Of a stretch of 64,000 nucleotides of DNA, positions 45,681 to 58,770 are shown in pieces. This DNA comes from Helopsaltes ochotensis (Eukaryota; Chordata; Aves; Passeriformes; Locustellidae): positions 297,693-361,692 of the forward strand of contig VXBM01000270.1 in NCBI GenBank assembly GCA_013400155.1, read 5' to 3'. A program made the position numbers and the translations under genes. Each line of letters starts with the position of its first letter. Within the stretch, counting starts at the first letter, position 1. The notes under the pieces were generated by a model, which ran no database searches, was not told the DNA's origin, and saw nothing but the letters and a program-made list of their open reading frames with translations.

Positions 45681-48600
45681 CCAGCAATTTAAGCACAGAT
45701 GGACCACAGGTTTATGCATCAATCGTCTGGTTTGGCCTTCATCCTTTCCTAGCACTTAATTTGCTTCACCACCAGTTAGCACTGAGCTGACAGTTCCACA
45801 GGACTATGTATCTTGACCTTAGATTCAAGTTCAGGCTTGTCCCTACTCTGACTGAGCTTCCTTGCCTGGACGTGTGCCAGAGCATGAGAAAACACATAGG
45901 AATTGTGCAAAAGTGTGAAGTAATAGGACAGTACACAAGCTTTGAACAAATTTTTCTTCAAACCAATGCAGTCAGCCACATGCCCGATAAAAAGCAAAGT
46001 GGCAAGCCTTGGAGACTTTCTGGGTACTCCTTGTTCACGAAGAAACCTCAACAAAATAACTGACGGGCATTCATGTAGGGAAAAGCAAGTTCTCACCTGG
46101 TATCTCAGGAGGGAGGTGGCCTTAGGTAAACAAAGTAGAGAAGCTCAAAGAGCTCTTATTGTGCTCCATCCCTTGGTCTGATCTTGATCTGCTCTTATCC
46201 TCTCACCTGAATAAAGCATTCACAGGGTGCTTATGCAAAGTCTCTTCTAGGTTTGCCTCAGGAGTGGCTGTTATTCACACACATCTGAAAGAGACAAAGT
46301 ACAGGCACCAGCACCACCAGTGAGTGTACTGAACCCTTCCCTCACCTGGAATGGATATAAAGCAGCACAAAGGTAATGTCCAGGACTTCTAAAAGACTCC
46401 CTATGTTTATTTTACCTGGGAAACATAGACAACACTCTTGGACCAGGGAGAGCCTGGTTTCTCCCACAAGTTTCTCTTGTGGGTCTGCTACCCACACTGC
46501 AGTGCTAACCCCTCTTGATGCTCTACTGTTGAGTACCTGAGTGTACCTGACACTTCATTCAACTCAACTGTTCAGCCTCTGAATAAAAATACCAACCATG
46601 AGGTCAATTATTATGCTAGTCATTGATCTCGAGAGAGAATGAGAAAAAAATAACTTTCGAAAATAATTTTACTTGCACTTATTTATAGAATTATGCCAGC
46701 TTGCCATACACACCTCCATTTTTTTTTCTGAAATTTTACACCTTTGAATGTGTTATTAATACAAACTATTCCAATGGAACACAATTTTAGAAAATGCCTT
46801 TATTTTTTTTAACTTCCCATAAAGCCTTGCTAGAGGACTTTGAGTCCCACTCAGCTTTGCAGTGCTTTCATATTTTGTAAATGACGTGCATTCAGTGTAA
46901 AGCCTTGATGGCTTTCTCCTTGTTCTGACATTTGGGAAAGCGTAAACAAACTTGCCCAGCTGTCACTATACTGCTGTTAGTCTTGGAACACAATGAAAGC
47001 TGGAGTGTCATTACTGAGCTGCATCCTGAGAGCGCTCTCAGCTTGCACCTTTCACCTCAAATACACAGAAGTGTAGCAAAAAAGAAAAACATCCAATCAA
47101 ATAGCCAAGTGTCACCCAAATGAACATGTAATAGCAAAAAATCCTCTTACAAAACAATAAGAGAAGTTAATAATATAAGGAACAGCTCTAATCTTAACAG
47201 GGTGACAATCTGTCCCATCTGACTCATACCTAGGTGTGACTGATTATCAAAAAAATGCTTTTAATCATTTAAAGATACAGAAACATTCAGAGATTAAATG
47301 TCTGCTTATTAATCGCCATAACAGAGGTAAGAAATGCACCCATATCTCCTCGCCTGTGCTTCAGCCACAGGGCTGCTCTAGGACAAAAAATTATCCAGAT
47401 TTCTTGCTGTGCTACAGGTGACCAACCTGCGTCACACCTTTCTGTGCCTGCCTGAGCCTCTCATTAAAAAGTGATAATCTTCAATAGACTAAGAGATTTA
47501 TAGTAGTTATTTACAATACAGATTCATTTTTAGTTCTAGCACATGATCCCCCGGGAATTAATCCACATTTGCAAGCTCTCAGTGAGTTTGTCTTGGGCCG
47601 AGCCATCTGTCAGTGCCCTCAGCCATGCGGCTCCCTGGAGCACACCCAAGCTCTGTTCAGGCATGTTCTGTACATGGGCATCTCTTCTGCTGCAGTGGCT
47701 AAACCCTCCAGCATCACTAGGCTAGAGTGCACCTCAGAGCACTCAGTCCTTCTTGCCAAAACCCCCAACAACCCCTGTGCCTCTATAGGCACACTCTGTG
47801 CTGCGGATATTCCTGCATCTTGATATCTACATTGTTTCTCAGTTTCACGTGTCTCTCCAAGATGTTGCAATTTCCTACAGAATTGCAGTTTCTACAGAAA
47901 ATTTGCATATTTTCCAATATAGAAGCATTTATTTCCTAGTATATATGTGAATAGCTAAAACAAGTAGTCTGTTTTGTTAGGCGTATTTGTTGGACTTTGT
48001 GTTAAAACTCTTTGTATGCTGCATTTATTCTGGAGGCACGCTTGTCTCACAGCTCCTGATCTTATCTTCAGCCTGTAAGAGAAATTACTTCCATGGACTT
48101 TGGAAGGTCAACTTGTTAAACATCTATCCACTCTCCCCTACTCTTTCTAATCATCTAGAAATAATAATTAACTTAATTTTCTGAGATGGGGATGACTACT
48201 TTACTACCCAATTTGTGTTATGTGTTCCAGATGACTCATGTATGGCAACTATGCTGCCTCCAAGGGCTTTTCCCTACAAAAATTCCTCACTGAAACTTGC
48301 CAAATTAATTTTTTTTCTTGTTCCTTATTTCTTCATCCAAGAGGCAAGATTCTTTTGCAAATGATGGCTTCATGCCATGGTACAGGTATAAGCTCGTCCA
48401 GAGTAACACAGTACAAAGCAGAGAGCTTGCATTTGGGACTCTGCTGGGAAACGAAACAACTGAGTCAGGCAGAACTCCATGTCAAACCTTTCCTGCCTGA
48501 CATCAACTCCAGTTTTCTATAGATTCTGCCAAAGTCTTTGGAAATCAGTTGCCCAATACCTCTTTGGGAATAATACTGGAATATCCACTGGTGCAGAACA

Positions 48601-49099
48601 GATATTTCAGCAACTTGCTGAAGGAGTGTTTGGTGCATCACAAGAATGTGCCTGCACAGGAAGGCAGTTTCACGAGGTACAGCTGGCAGAGGGAGAAAGA
48701 GACCCTGAGGGAAAACAAACCCATCTCTCCCGCTGATTAGATGCAATAACTCCTTGGAGGAAACTTGCTGGTTTCAGCAGCAACCAGCTTCAACCAGCAG
48801 ACAGAGGTGCCACACAGCACATCGTGTTCCACAGGACATTGCTCACCACAGAGTCACTCTAAAACTGAAATACAGATCAGGCTGTCTTGCCTTTGAATGA
48901 CACCACTCCACATCTCCAGAGATGCCTTCCTGTCTAATGAGGAAATCACCAGCTGGGAGACCAACATGTCCCACCTCCATCTAACTTGGACAAAACCTTG
49001 CTGGTTTATGTAACCTTACAAACATGAGGCTGTTTTGAAAGAAATCCAAAACATACAAGAAGTGTCTGAGCAAGACATGAAAACAAGCCTGAATTTCAA

Positions 49100-49177
49100 C
49101 TTTATTGAAAGTTGATACTAGTTGATACCGCTTTATTGAAAGATGATACTAGAGTTTCATTATAACACTAGTATCAA
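49100..49177. repeat. Local 22-bp direct duplication with inverted partner
   Basis: A 22-base segment (CTTTATTGAAAG plus T/A and TGATACTAG) occurs at 49100-49121 and again at 49131-49152 with one mismatch. TTGATACTAGT at 49112-49122 has its exact reverse complement at 49167-49177. Confidence 0.85.
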
Positions 49178-50749
49178 GTATCACAAAGGAGCTCATTCTG
49201 GCTGAGTATCAGTGATGGATGAAAGGGAATTCGTTAGCTGAGATACCATAAGATACTTGCCAGAATTGCATACAACTGTACCCAATTAGTTCCTTACACT
49301 TGTCACAAAAACCAGGATCATTTTCTTACAGGTTTCATTCACTGTTGAGCAAGGCAGTCAGTCTTTAAGGGATAAAACAATACATTTTTTCAGCTTGTAA
49401 ATACATTTCATACATGTTAATTATTCACTTCAATCTCCTCATCTGAAACACTAACAAGAGGGAGGCTGTTGGTGGGTAAGGTGTCTCTCAATATCGCCAA
49501 AACCTCACTTTTGGAACATCTTGTGGTTTTTGCTTTTAAAAGGGGTCTGAGCCAAATCATGCCACACTAAACAGAAAGGCCTGTCGAAGCAAAGGTAAAG
49601 ATTCCAACTAACTTCAAGGGCATGTGGATTAGCCTTCCTGTGTAATTGATATGTCATGATGTTTTGTAATGTAGGAAAAGACACAATGCTTTTCCATGCA
49701 CCAAGGCAGTAATCTCACAGTCTTAGGAAGAAACCTGGTGAAGTGGAGATTGATCCAACTAGGATCTGATTGCTGCTTTTATAGTAGGGCTTTACATATT
49801 CCTAAATAACATGTTTCAGTTTCTAAGCATGGAAAAACCAAATTAATATTAAAAATCAGCATAAGTCTTTTCTAGAGCTTTAAGATAGACTAGCTTCTCT
49901 CCATCCTACGTCTATCAAAGGAATGCCCAGAAACTTTATAAGCCTGTGTACAGAGATAAAACACAAAAACACTACCCAGTTAAAAAAAGTACAACCTACA
50001 CCTCTGCAGACTGCCAGTCCCTCTCCATTTCTTATGGAGGTACTCCTAGGCTGTCCTGAAATAACCTCTTCAAACTCTTCTCAGAAACCAAGAGAACTAA
50101 AACAAGGTGCATAACTGCTCACACAGTAAACACACATGATGCAAGAGTATTAAATGTTTGTGCAAAACATTGAGTTAATAAATAAAACCAAACAGATTAT
50201 AGAAACCTCAATGTGCTTGCAGCTGTATTTATGGTAGCAGCTTCTTTAAGTTATAGCTGCAAGTCTTTTCTTCTTCTGGCTCACAGCAGCAACTTGCACA
50301 AATAATTCAGAGTTGATCTGAACAGTCTGCTTCAGTCCACCACATGCTGTGTCCATTTATGTGCAAACAGACATGCAGAGATCCCTTTCTTTCTTTCGAA
50401 ACATCTTCAGCTGCTCTTTAAATTCCCTGACTGCTGCTGAGAGCAGCACAGATGGACTCTAATTTCTCCACTTTAGCATCTGCACATTTTTAGCCCCTTA
50501 CAAAAGAAGGGCAGGCAACTTCTGACATGCCAGTTTGAGACTGGCAGGTACATTTTTAACCTTTCAGCTCCAGGGTTCTATTCATGCTGACAAAACTGGG
50601 ATGCTGCCCTCACCCATGCTGATAAGACCATACTGATCAGTTGTGTTCTGTCTGGCCTCCTCCTCCCTAACTCATTAAATGTAAGCCAGCAAGCTCCATT
50701 TACCTTTACCCTTATTCTAACTGCCCCATTCAGGGTGTTTTATAAGCTT

Positions 50750-50771
50750 AAAAAAAAAAAAAAAAAAAAAA
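50750..50771. repeat. Poly(A) run of 22
   Basis: Uninterrupted A run on the plus strand. No retrocopy body recognised beside it. Confidence 0.9.
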
Positions 50772-53700
50772 GTGGAAAAAGGCCTGGAAAAAACTTGTGT
50801 AAGGCGTCAGATAAGAAGCTCAGCTGCATGTAGTACTGCGCTCAATAAAGACAACAGTATCCACAGTTTTGCAATCACATTCCCCTCATTTCCAAGTTCA
50901 GTTTCACTACATTATCAAAGACAAAAAACTCCTATCCAAGAATTCAAAGATGGAACAGGCCTGTTACTTTGCAAAGGCATCCAGCTTTCCAAGAGAGTGA
51001 ACAGCCTTAGAGCAGAAACATGGGCACCTGGTCTGCCCAGGGCTGTGGTCTCTTACTGACCTGTGCACCCTCAGCAAGATCAGCAGTAAGTAATGAGAGG
51101 GATAAAAAGGCTTTTGTCCTTGTCAGGGGTTAGCTCATTATAACTCCCTGAATATTTTCTACTCACTATCCAGCACTCCAACACTACTACAGTCACCTTA
51201 CAGTAGTGGGATTTTTGCTTCTCTGTCTGTCCTGTTCTCCAGAGCACTTTTCAGCTATATCTAGATATTAAAAGTGTTAATTTAAACTCTGAATGTGATT
51301 TTAAAAGCAATGGGTGGAAAGATTTAGAAGTGCTATGTCTTGACAAAATAACTCTAGCATGAAGAGTTACTTCCTGATCTCTTTCTACGAGCAGTGGAAA
51401 GATGCAGAGAAGTAACAGAAGGCTATTGAATCCATGTGAAAGGAAGAGTTTACATTGTTAGTTAACAAAAGCATTACCTGACAGATAAAAACAACCTAGA
51501 TGGTTATTTCCAGACTTGAATGACATTTCATAAGTCACTTGAATTCTCTGAATTTCCTGTCCTCTGCAATTCTATTGCATGGGCAGGGAATATTTTTCAA
51601 AGTGTTTGTACAGCACTGAGAAAAACGATCACAACCCCTTTTGCAGCTTCAAGAGCTAACACAAACAGTTTAAGCAAATAATTTCTACAGACATATAATG
51701 AAGAACATCTGATTTTTTAACCATATAATTAGAGGCCCTTTTCAAAAATTACTCATTCCTTTGGATGAGTTCTCTGAAAATCTCAGCATTTGGTATATTA
51801 ACATCACAAAAGAAACAGAGCATATTCTGGAATTATATACTCATGGTTTCTTGAGGTCTTTTAAAGTTATATACAGTTACATTAGTATTGCATCAATGAA
51901 ACACATTACCCTCCATAAAAATACTGCCTCTCTTCCAGTGGTATTTCATTGTCATTCCTCTAAACCCAGCACGGCCCTTGTGAACTCCAGCAGACACACT
52001 CAGAAGTCTGATATGTGTGGTGAGTGGCCTGCAGCCATACCTCCTGAAGCTTTCATCTCATACAACTTCACAACAGGACTGACCAAGCCTTATCTAGATG
52101 CAATTTCCACGAAAAGCAGCGTCTCGAGCACAAAAGCTGAGCAGGATGAGATCACACAGTGTGGCTGCATTCAGAGGGTCGGTACCTGGGGATGCAAATG
52201 TCCATCCTGATTCCAGACTTCAAGACACTGAAATATCAAAGGTAGCACATTACAAAGGGAGCTGTATAATGCATCTGGTTTTAAGTAGGGAAGAGATTCC
52301 ATGAGGATACTTGAAGCAGAAGGTCAGCTTGTGGAAGGTCAGTCTGAGCTCCTGGGAGACACTGGCAACTGAAAGAACCAGTGAAGGCATATTGAGTCCA
52401 GTTACAAGAGAAACTCAGATATAGTATCATGGTCCAATTCAGATTTTATCATTACAGCCTAAGGAATTAGCAAAATACAGCAACATTCAACAAGATGCTG
52501 GCTCTCACTCCAGTGTTGTTTGCATTATAGATAAATAAATTTGTGAAGATAGTTTACTGAGCCCAGCTTAATCTGAAACCATTCCACTGCAGCCAAAAGA
52601 GCCAAATCCCCCCCCAAACAGTAGATGATGTGACAAGAGAGTTCCAGACTGCTGTGGAGTACTTTCTGGATGACTGGTACTATGTAGGAGAATTTGCATT
52701 TGAAAAAATATAAATAATATAGCATCAGCTACAGCAGACAGAACAAAACCTGAGCCCACACTACACCACAATGTTCCCAAGAAAGCACCAATGCAGGACC
52801 TGACTCTATAACTACAGCATGAATAATACACTCAACTTCAGTCCATACAGCATAAGTGCAAGCAAGAAAAGCAATTAAATTTACAGTTTAAAAAATATAC
52901 AGAGACAACAGTAATGTTCCAGAATTTTTTTTTAGCACATCTGCTTTTCTGTGCTACTGGACAAACACTTTGTAACATTCCAGTCCAATATCAGGAGTGT
53001 TCATTTCTAGGTGATATCACTTGTTTATGCACAGTAGTAATGCTGTTATGATTCCCAAATATAAATATACAGACACCACTCCAAAGATAACTAACTAGTT
53101 TACCTCAGACACTAAGGCAATACTAGAAAGATCAGCATGTTTCACACTACAGCATCTTTGTAATATCTCACATTTCACTTCTCAACTACCAGAAATCCTT
53201 TGCTTTTAGTCATTACTAAGTGTATAAAGACATTACTAAAGATGTGCTTTCAAGTCACCTAATCGGGAAAATCCTCAGCTAGTTTCAGAGATTACACATT
53301 GGCAGATGTTATGGATTCCAGTATAATCAGTACTTTGAGAATCACTGAACAAATTATTTTTAAAAATAGCCCAAAAGCAAACTCAAGTGCTGTCATAAGG
53401 CATTCTCAGTCAAAAACACAGGTAAGAGTTTCAAGTTCCTAACACTTCACACTGCCAGGTTTTTGGCAGAGTGACACAATTAGAAAATCAAAACTTTGTT
53501 CACAACAGCTGCCTAGCATTGCTTCAAAGATTATCTGGAGTGTTCACATAGAAAAGAAGGGTTTGTCTCACCTATGTTAATAGTACTACACTTAGTGCAA
53601 CTGACAGCTAGATATCATCGCAACTTGAACACTGCTATCTAAGGCTTGATTTCAGCTCCTGTGATCTGGAATAAAAACTTATTTATAGAGGAGATCACTC

Positions 53701-56700
53701 AGCAGAAGGTTCAGATCCAATTACGCTGTCACAGATTATGTCACTACTATACAATTCCAGATGAGTTTCAAGAGCTATTTGACATATATTTATTTGACCT
53801 ATATTCGATCTTGTACTGTAAAGCTATAAAAAAACCCCATTAAAGTAATTTGCTTTTAATTAATGTTTATATTTAAAAATCAAGTCAGCATTGCAGTTAA
53901 AATGAAGAAACCTTGGCACTGAGAGGAAGCAATAACCTCCTTGTGCTCCTGCAGTGAATTTAATCTCATTGTACATGTCCATACCCATTGGGAACAACCT
54001 TAAAATCCCAACCCAGAAATCATTCCAATAAACTGTGTTCCACTGTAACCCCAAAAGCCACGCTGAAATTAAGAAAAGGATTCTCAGAACAAGATTTAAT
54101 AATGTAAATCATCAGCAACAGAAAAAGCTAAGACATTCTATTTGTTCACCTTTCCTGTCAGTGGTTTTGCATCCTACCTGCTCTCTGCCTTCAGCTATAT
54201 CAACACACTGTTTCTTGTGACAGTAAATTAGAATCAGGAGCAAACATCTTTTTAAAAAGAAAACCTCACTTGCATCTTCTCTAAGGCAGTGAACAGCAAT
54301 TAACTTTTTTTTCTGTGGCTCCAATGACAATATTAGTCATCACAGCACAAGCTGGGGTTTTGCTTTGCTTTATATCTCATGATTCATATTTCATTGACTC
54401 CAACCAGAGTGAGAAGAGTAAAATATCAAGGGTGGTCATGAAAATCATTAGTTAGTTGTAAAAACGGTCTTGCAACTTTGCTTGAAGGCACCTCTGAGCA
54501 GGTCAAGGGAGGACAGCCAGGGCAATCTGAGAGCCCAGATCATGAGAAGGGCTCATGGTAGCGAGGCCAGTCAGGGGCCAAGCCTAGAATTCAATATGCA
54601 GCTCAGCTTTAGTGAGGATAACCAAGGTCAGCTGCAGGCCAGGGACTGATGAACAGGACCACAGTGACAAGGTCGGGGTGAAAAAATATCACTCCCCAGG
54701 TCAGGAGCAGCAACCACCAGTGACAGGCACAGAAAAGACCACATCCCCAGCTCAGGCAGGGACCAGAGGCCCAGGACTGAGCTTCAGTGGGTTCCTGGGC
54801 CCACGGAGATCCCAGGCGAGGCTGCCCAGGGCCATTAAATCCTGCCCTCAGGTTCTCACAGTTAGAAAAGTAAGCCCCATCAAGACTCCTATCAGTCTGT
54901 CCAGGAAGGCAAAGAAATAAATCGCTTTAGTAAGACCACTCTAATACTCTAAAACTCATTTTTCCATACCAAAAATAAGCACATTCAGGAGAATGTGGCT
55001 AACTTTTCCTTGTTTTGCTGTGCTGTATGGATAAACAGATGATTTCCATCTCCATGGTTATTAATGTACTGCCTAAGCTTTTGGTTTTATAAATGCACAC
55101 ACATGTATACATGTATTTGGAAAACTGTCAACTAACTCAGGCTCTCAGGCCCTAACTGAAAGGCCAATAAAATCAGCAAAAATTCATTATTCACTTCAGT
55201 CTGAATCATGCCTCAGAACTCTAAATGAAGCTAAAAGGAAGAAGGAAAGAAAGGAAGGATATGTTGTACAAGATTTTCTTGAGTAACTGTCTCTAAAAAT
55301 TTCTTAGCATGAGATAAATAAAAAATTTGGGGTTTAGCAGTGTGGAATTGAGTATTGATTGCAGTCCCCTGAAAGCAGCACAGACAACATGGTTTTCAGG
55401 AGCAACAGAAGTTGTGGAAGGAATAATTGTGGCAGAGATTAGAGCATGCTGAAGGTGGATTCAGGAGCTACTTAAGATTTTTTAAATTTCTTTCAGTTCA
55501 AATGGATTTACTTCTCTCCAGAACAGTTCTAAATCTAATGAAAAAAATTGGTTATAACAATATGCATAAAGATTAGCTTATCCCATGGAAGTCAAACATA
55601 AAGTCAAATTTCTTCTGTGTGAAATAAGATCTCCAGTCAATCCTTTCTGCTGTCCTGCCAGTGCTCTGAACAGTGTTATAACTGTAATTTTGGGTTTAAA
55701 AAACTTTAAACATAAACTTGACACTGAAGTTCTGAAGTCTGGATTCTGGGACGGGTAAGACATGTCCCTGAATTGCAGGAGCAGGTTAGCATTCATTACC
55801 TCATCACATCACTCTCCTAAAGCAAACAGGAAAGCAGAAAATTGGCCTGCTTGGCACAGCATAACATGGTATCCTTCTCCGGGCAAAAGGAGACTGTATT
55901 TGGCTGTATAGCTTCCTGTAATAAAACATATAGAATTAATTTCTCATGGGTTTTCCACTGACATGTCCTCTGGGCAAAGCAGAGAGCACATGACAAAGCT
56001 ACCAAACACTAAGACGATCTCAATTATTCTCAAGAGACAGAAAATGCCTCAAGCCTCATGTGATGATGAGCTGTTCCCTATCACCTTGTCTGACCCTCTA
56101 AACCTCTTCTGGCACTATGAATGCCTAAGACTCCTTCACTGGCACCTCAAATAATTTCCTTTCTTCCAGCTGCTATAACACAGAGGGTAAAAATTAGGGG
56201 TAGCAGCAGCAGCAGTGCCCAGGTGCCAAGGGAAGCTCTCTGTGGACAGCAACTTTCATAGCCTGGAGTTCCAGGCAAGTCTCACAGGCACTGACTGTCA
56301 AACTCAAAGGTTTCAAGGTACCCCAGATGAATTTCTGCTCCTTCTGAGAATTTTCTGCCCATTTAAACCATCTTTTGCTCTTCTGAAGCCTTAAACAGGC
56401 TGTATACCCATTGTTAAGAAATACTTCCGACCTTGATTTGGTGTGAAGTTTCTCCTTACAACCTCATAATTTGCTTCCATTCATAACAGGAAGGTATATG
56501 CAATATCTTACTGTATTATTTTCGTTTGATTTTACTGACGTGGAAGAAAAAAAGCAAAACCTTTCTGACTAAAAGATCAGTGAGCATATAGGAACTTTAC
56601 CCAGCCTAACCTATCTTCATCTTCATCAGTGGGTTTGTACCCTGTATCTGTCAACTGCCAGAGTAAAAATTTGGACTCTTTGTGGAGGCGCACAGTGTAA

Positions 56701-58599
56701 CAGGGGTTTGCAATTCTCTGCTCTCAGCTGCACAAGGTACTCACAAGGAGAGCACTCCTCCAGGTCCACCAGAACACCCTCAGAGAGCTTAGATCTCTGC
56801 TTACCTTCAGAAGGGGAATGGAGGACAACAAGAAAGTCCATATTCCTAGAAAGTCTAAAGACTAGTAATAAAAAGATCTGTTAGTCAAGATTTACACATT
56901 CACTTTTATTAGAGAAGGAAAAGAAGTTTCATTCTATAATTTATATCTCAATGCCAATGTTACAGGCAGAAGGGGCTGCAAGTAGATAACTTCCTTCCAT
57001 TGAATTTTTTAACCATGATTCATAGAACAGTATTGCTGCCAGGCACAGGTTTCAATAGAAATTGAAGACAAATTAGCTTGAGAATGACTGTGTTACTCTG
57101 CATTCATATAAGTTTAAGTGCCTTTTCTTCACAGAGTAGTTTTGGAATTATCTCTGCCTTTTGTTTTGGGGAAATTAATAGCCAGCTTCTTTAGCTTCTA
57201 GTCAACTAACTTCCATTTATAAAAGCAAACCTTTCTTTTGTGCAAGTATTTCTACCTGCTGGAATGAGTCAGGATCCTGAGAGCACCAACAGGTTCTAAT
57301 TGCCCTCATCAACATCATCTGGGGAGTTCATCCAGGTGCTGTCTGTCCACTGGTCCAGGAATTGCATTTAAACTCCAGACCTCGCTGTCAGCCCTTACCT
57401 GTGCATGGTCTAGTCCTCACTGCTCCTGCCCTGCTCTTTCCACCTTTCTGCTTGGGACTTGGGTCCAGAAGCAGATTAGGGATATGTATTCTAGATGTCA
57501 TAGAATCACTACTTGGGTTTAAAAAGTCATTTTAGTCACTTAAAGTGTGTAGCACTTTGTAGACAACAGGCAAACCAACATTAAAGCTGTCCAGAGAAAC
57601 TTAAATAAATCTGGCCATGATGTACTTTGTTATTAGTGCTTATAGCTCATGACATGAATTTGGCATTTAAATACACAAATTATCTCACTCACATGCCAGT
57701 GCAAGCTTTTTCCATCCAGTATGATATGCACAGGATACCACAAAGACTTAAGTATATGCTGGTTTCAAAGTTTAAAAAAAACACCACAAGCTTCCAGTAG
57801 GAATGAAAAGGTCAGTTTTGCTCTAGATATCATCAGTGATAATCTAGAATAGTTGGTGTGCTTAGTGCAGAACAAAGAATAATGAAATGATCTTCACCCT
57901 AAGAACTTCCATTCTATAGCTTTTTATGGTTTCTGAATTTGCCTTCAGATCCTGTCCAGTTTACCCAGAAAACCAGAGACAAATCTGTGATTTATTCCAA
58001 CTTTCAAGAACCAAGCTACATGCTGTTTCTACATAAAGAATATACAGCAAATAAAGAATAGTCCATGGAGAAAGGAAACTGAGAGTAGTGTGACACTGGC
58101 AATGACTGAAAGAATTAGGATTGCTCATTCCAGAGAGGAAGGGGCTGAGGTATGATAATTAAAGGCTGTTGCAGAGCTCTGTGGAGACCAGATAGGACAA
58201 TGCTGTAAAATCACACTTCTTGATTTGGCTTTTTATTCTGCACTTTGCACTTTTACTGAAGCAGACACAGGTTGGGAACTGACGAAAAAGAGTAAGACTA
58301 AGGCAACATAGCAGCTGGGAAGACTTTAAAAGAAAGACGCTTCCATAAACCCTTCTGGATTGCCCAGCCTACTTTTCTCAGGGAAAAGGATGAAAATATC
58401 TCAGTCTGAGAATTCAGTTGGAGGATGAGTCTTGGTGAAAACTTAACTCTTCTATTTATCCTGCAGCAAGAATGAGTGAGAACCTAGAGACCAAGTCCAA
58501 ACCCAAAGTGAGCTCTTTGACATGCAGGACAATGACCTCCACAGGGACCTGAATAAAATTACTTGCAGAAGGTGGGAGAAAGTTGCACCCTGGTTTTAA

Positions 58600-58770
58600 G
58601 GTAAAGGTGGCTGAACACGGGAATAGGTTTTGTAGACTATTCTTGCATATATTTAAAGCCTAACTGCTCATGGCCCTGTGTAACCTGCTCTAGCTGACCC
58701 TGCTTTAAGCAGGGGGTTGGACTAGATGGTCTCCAGAGGGCCCTTTCAACCTCAACTCTTCTGTTCAGCC
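58600..58770 (+). mobile_element. CR1 LINE 3' fragment
   Basis: The plus strand shows GTGTAACCTGCTCTAG, GACCCTGCTTTAAGCAGGGG, TTGGACTAGATGGTCTCCAG and CCCTTTCAACCTCAAC, the familiar CR1 3'UTR order, with a weakly matching lead-in from about 58600. It ends without the full terminal ATTCTATG repeats. Inactive remnant. Confidence 0.85.

Noticed and set aside
54480..54860. GC-richer segment with recurrent GTCAGG and GACAGGCA-like words
   Set aside because: No clear period or known repeat could be aligned by eye; the similarity may be compositional.
57490..57540. Possible CR1 tail (TCATAGAATCACT and following bases)
   Set aside because: Match to the CR1 terminus is too short and diverged to separate from chance.
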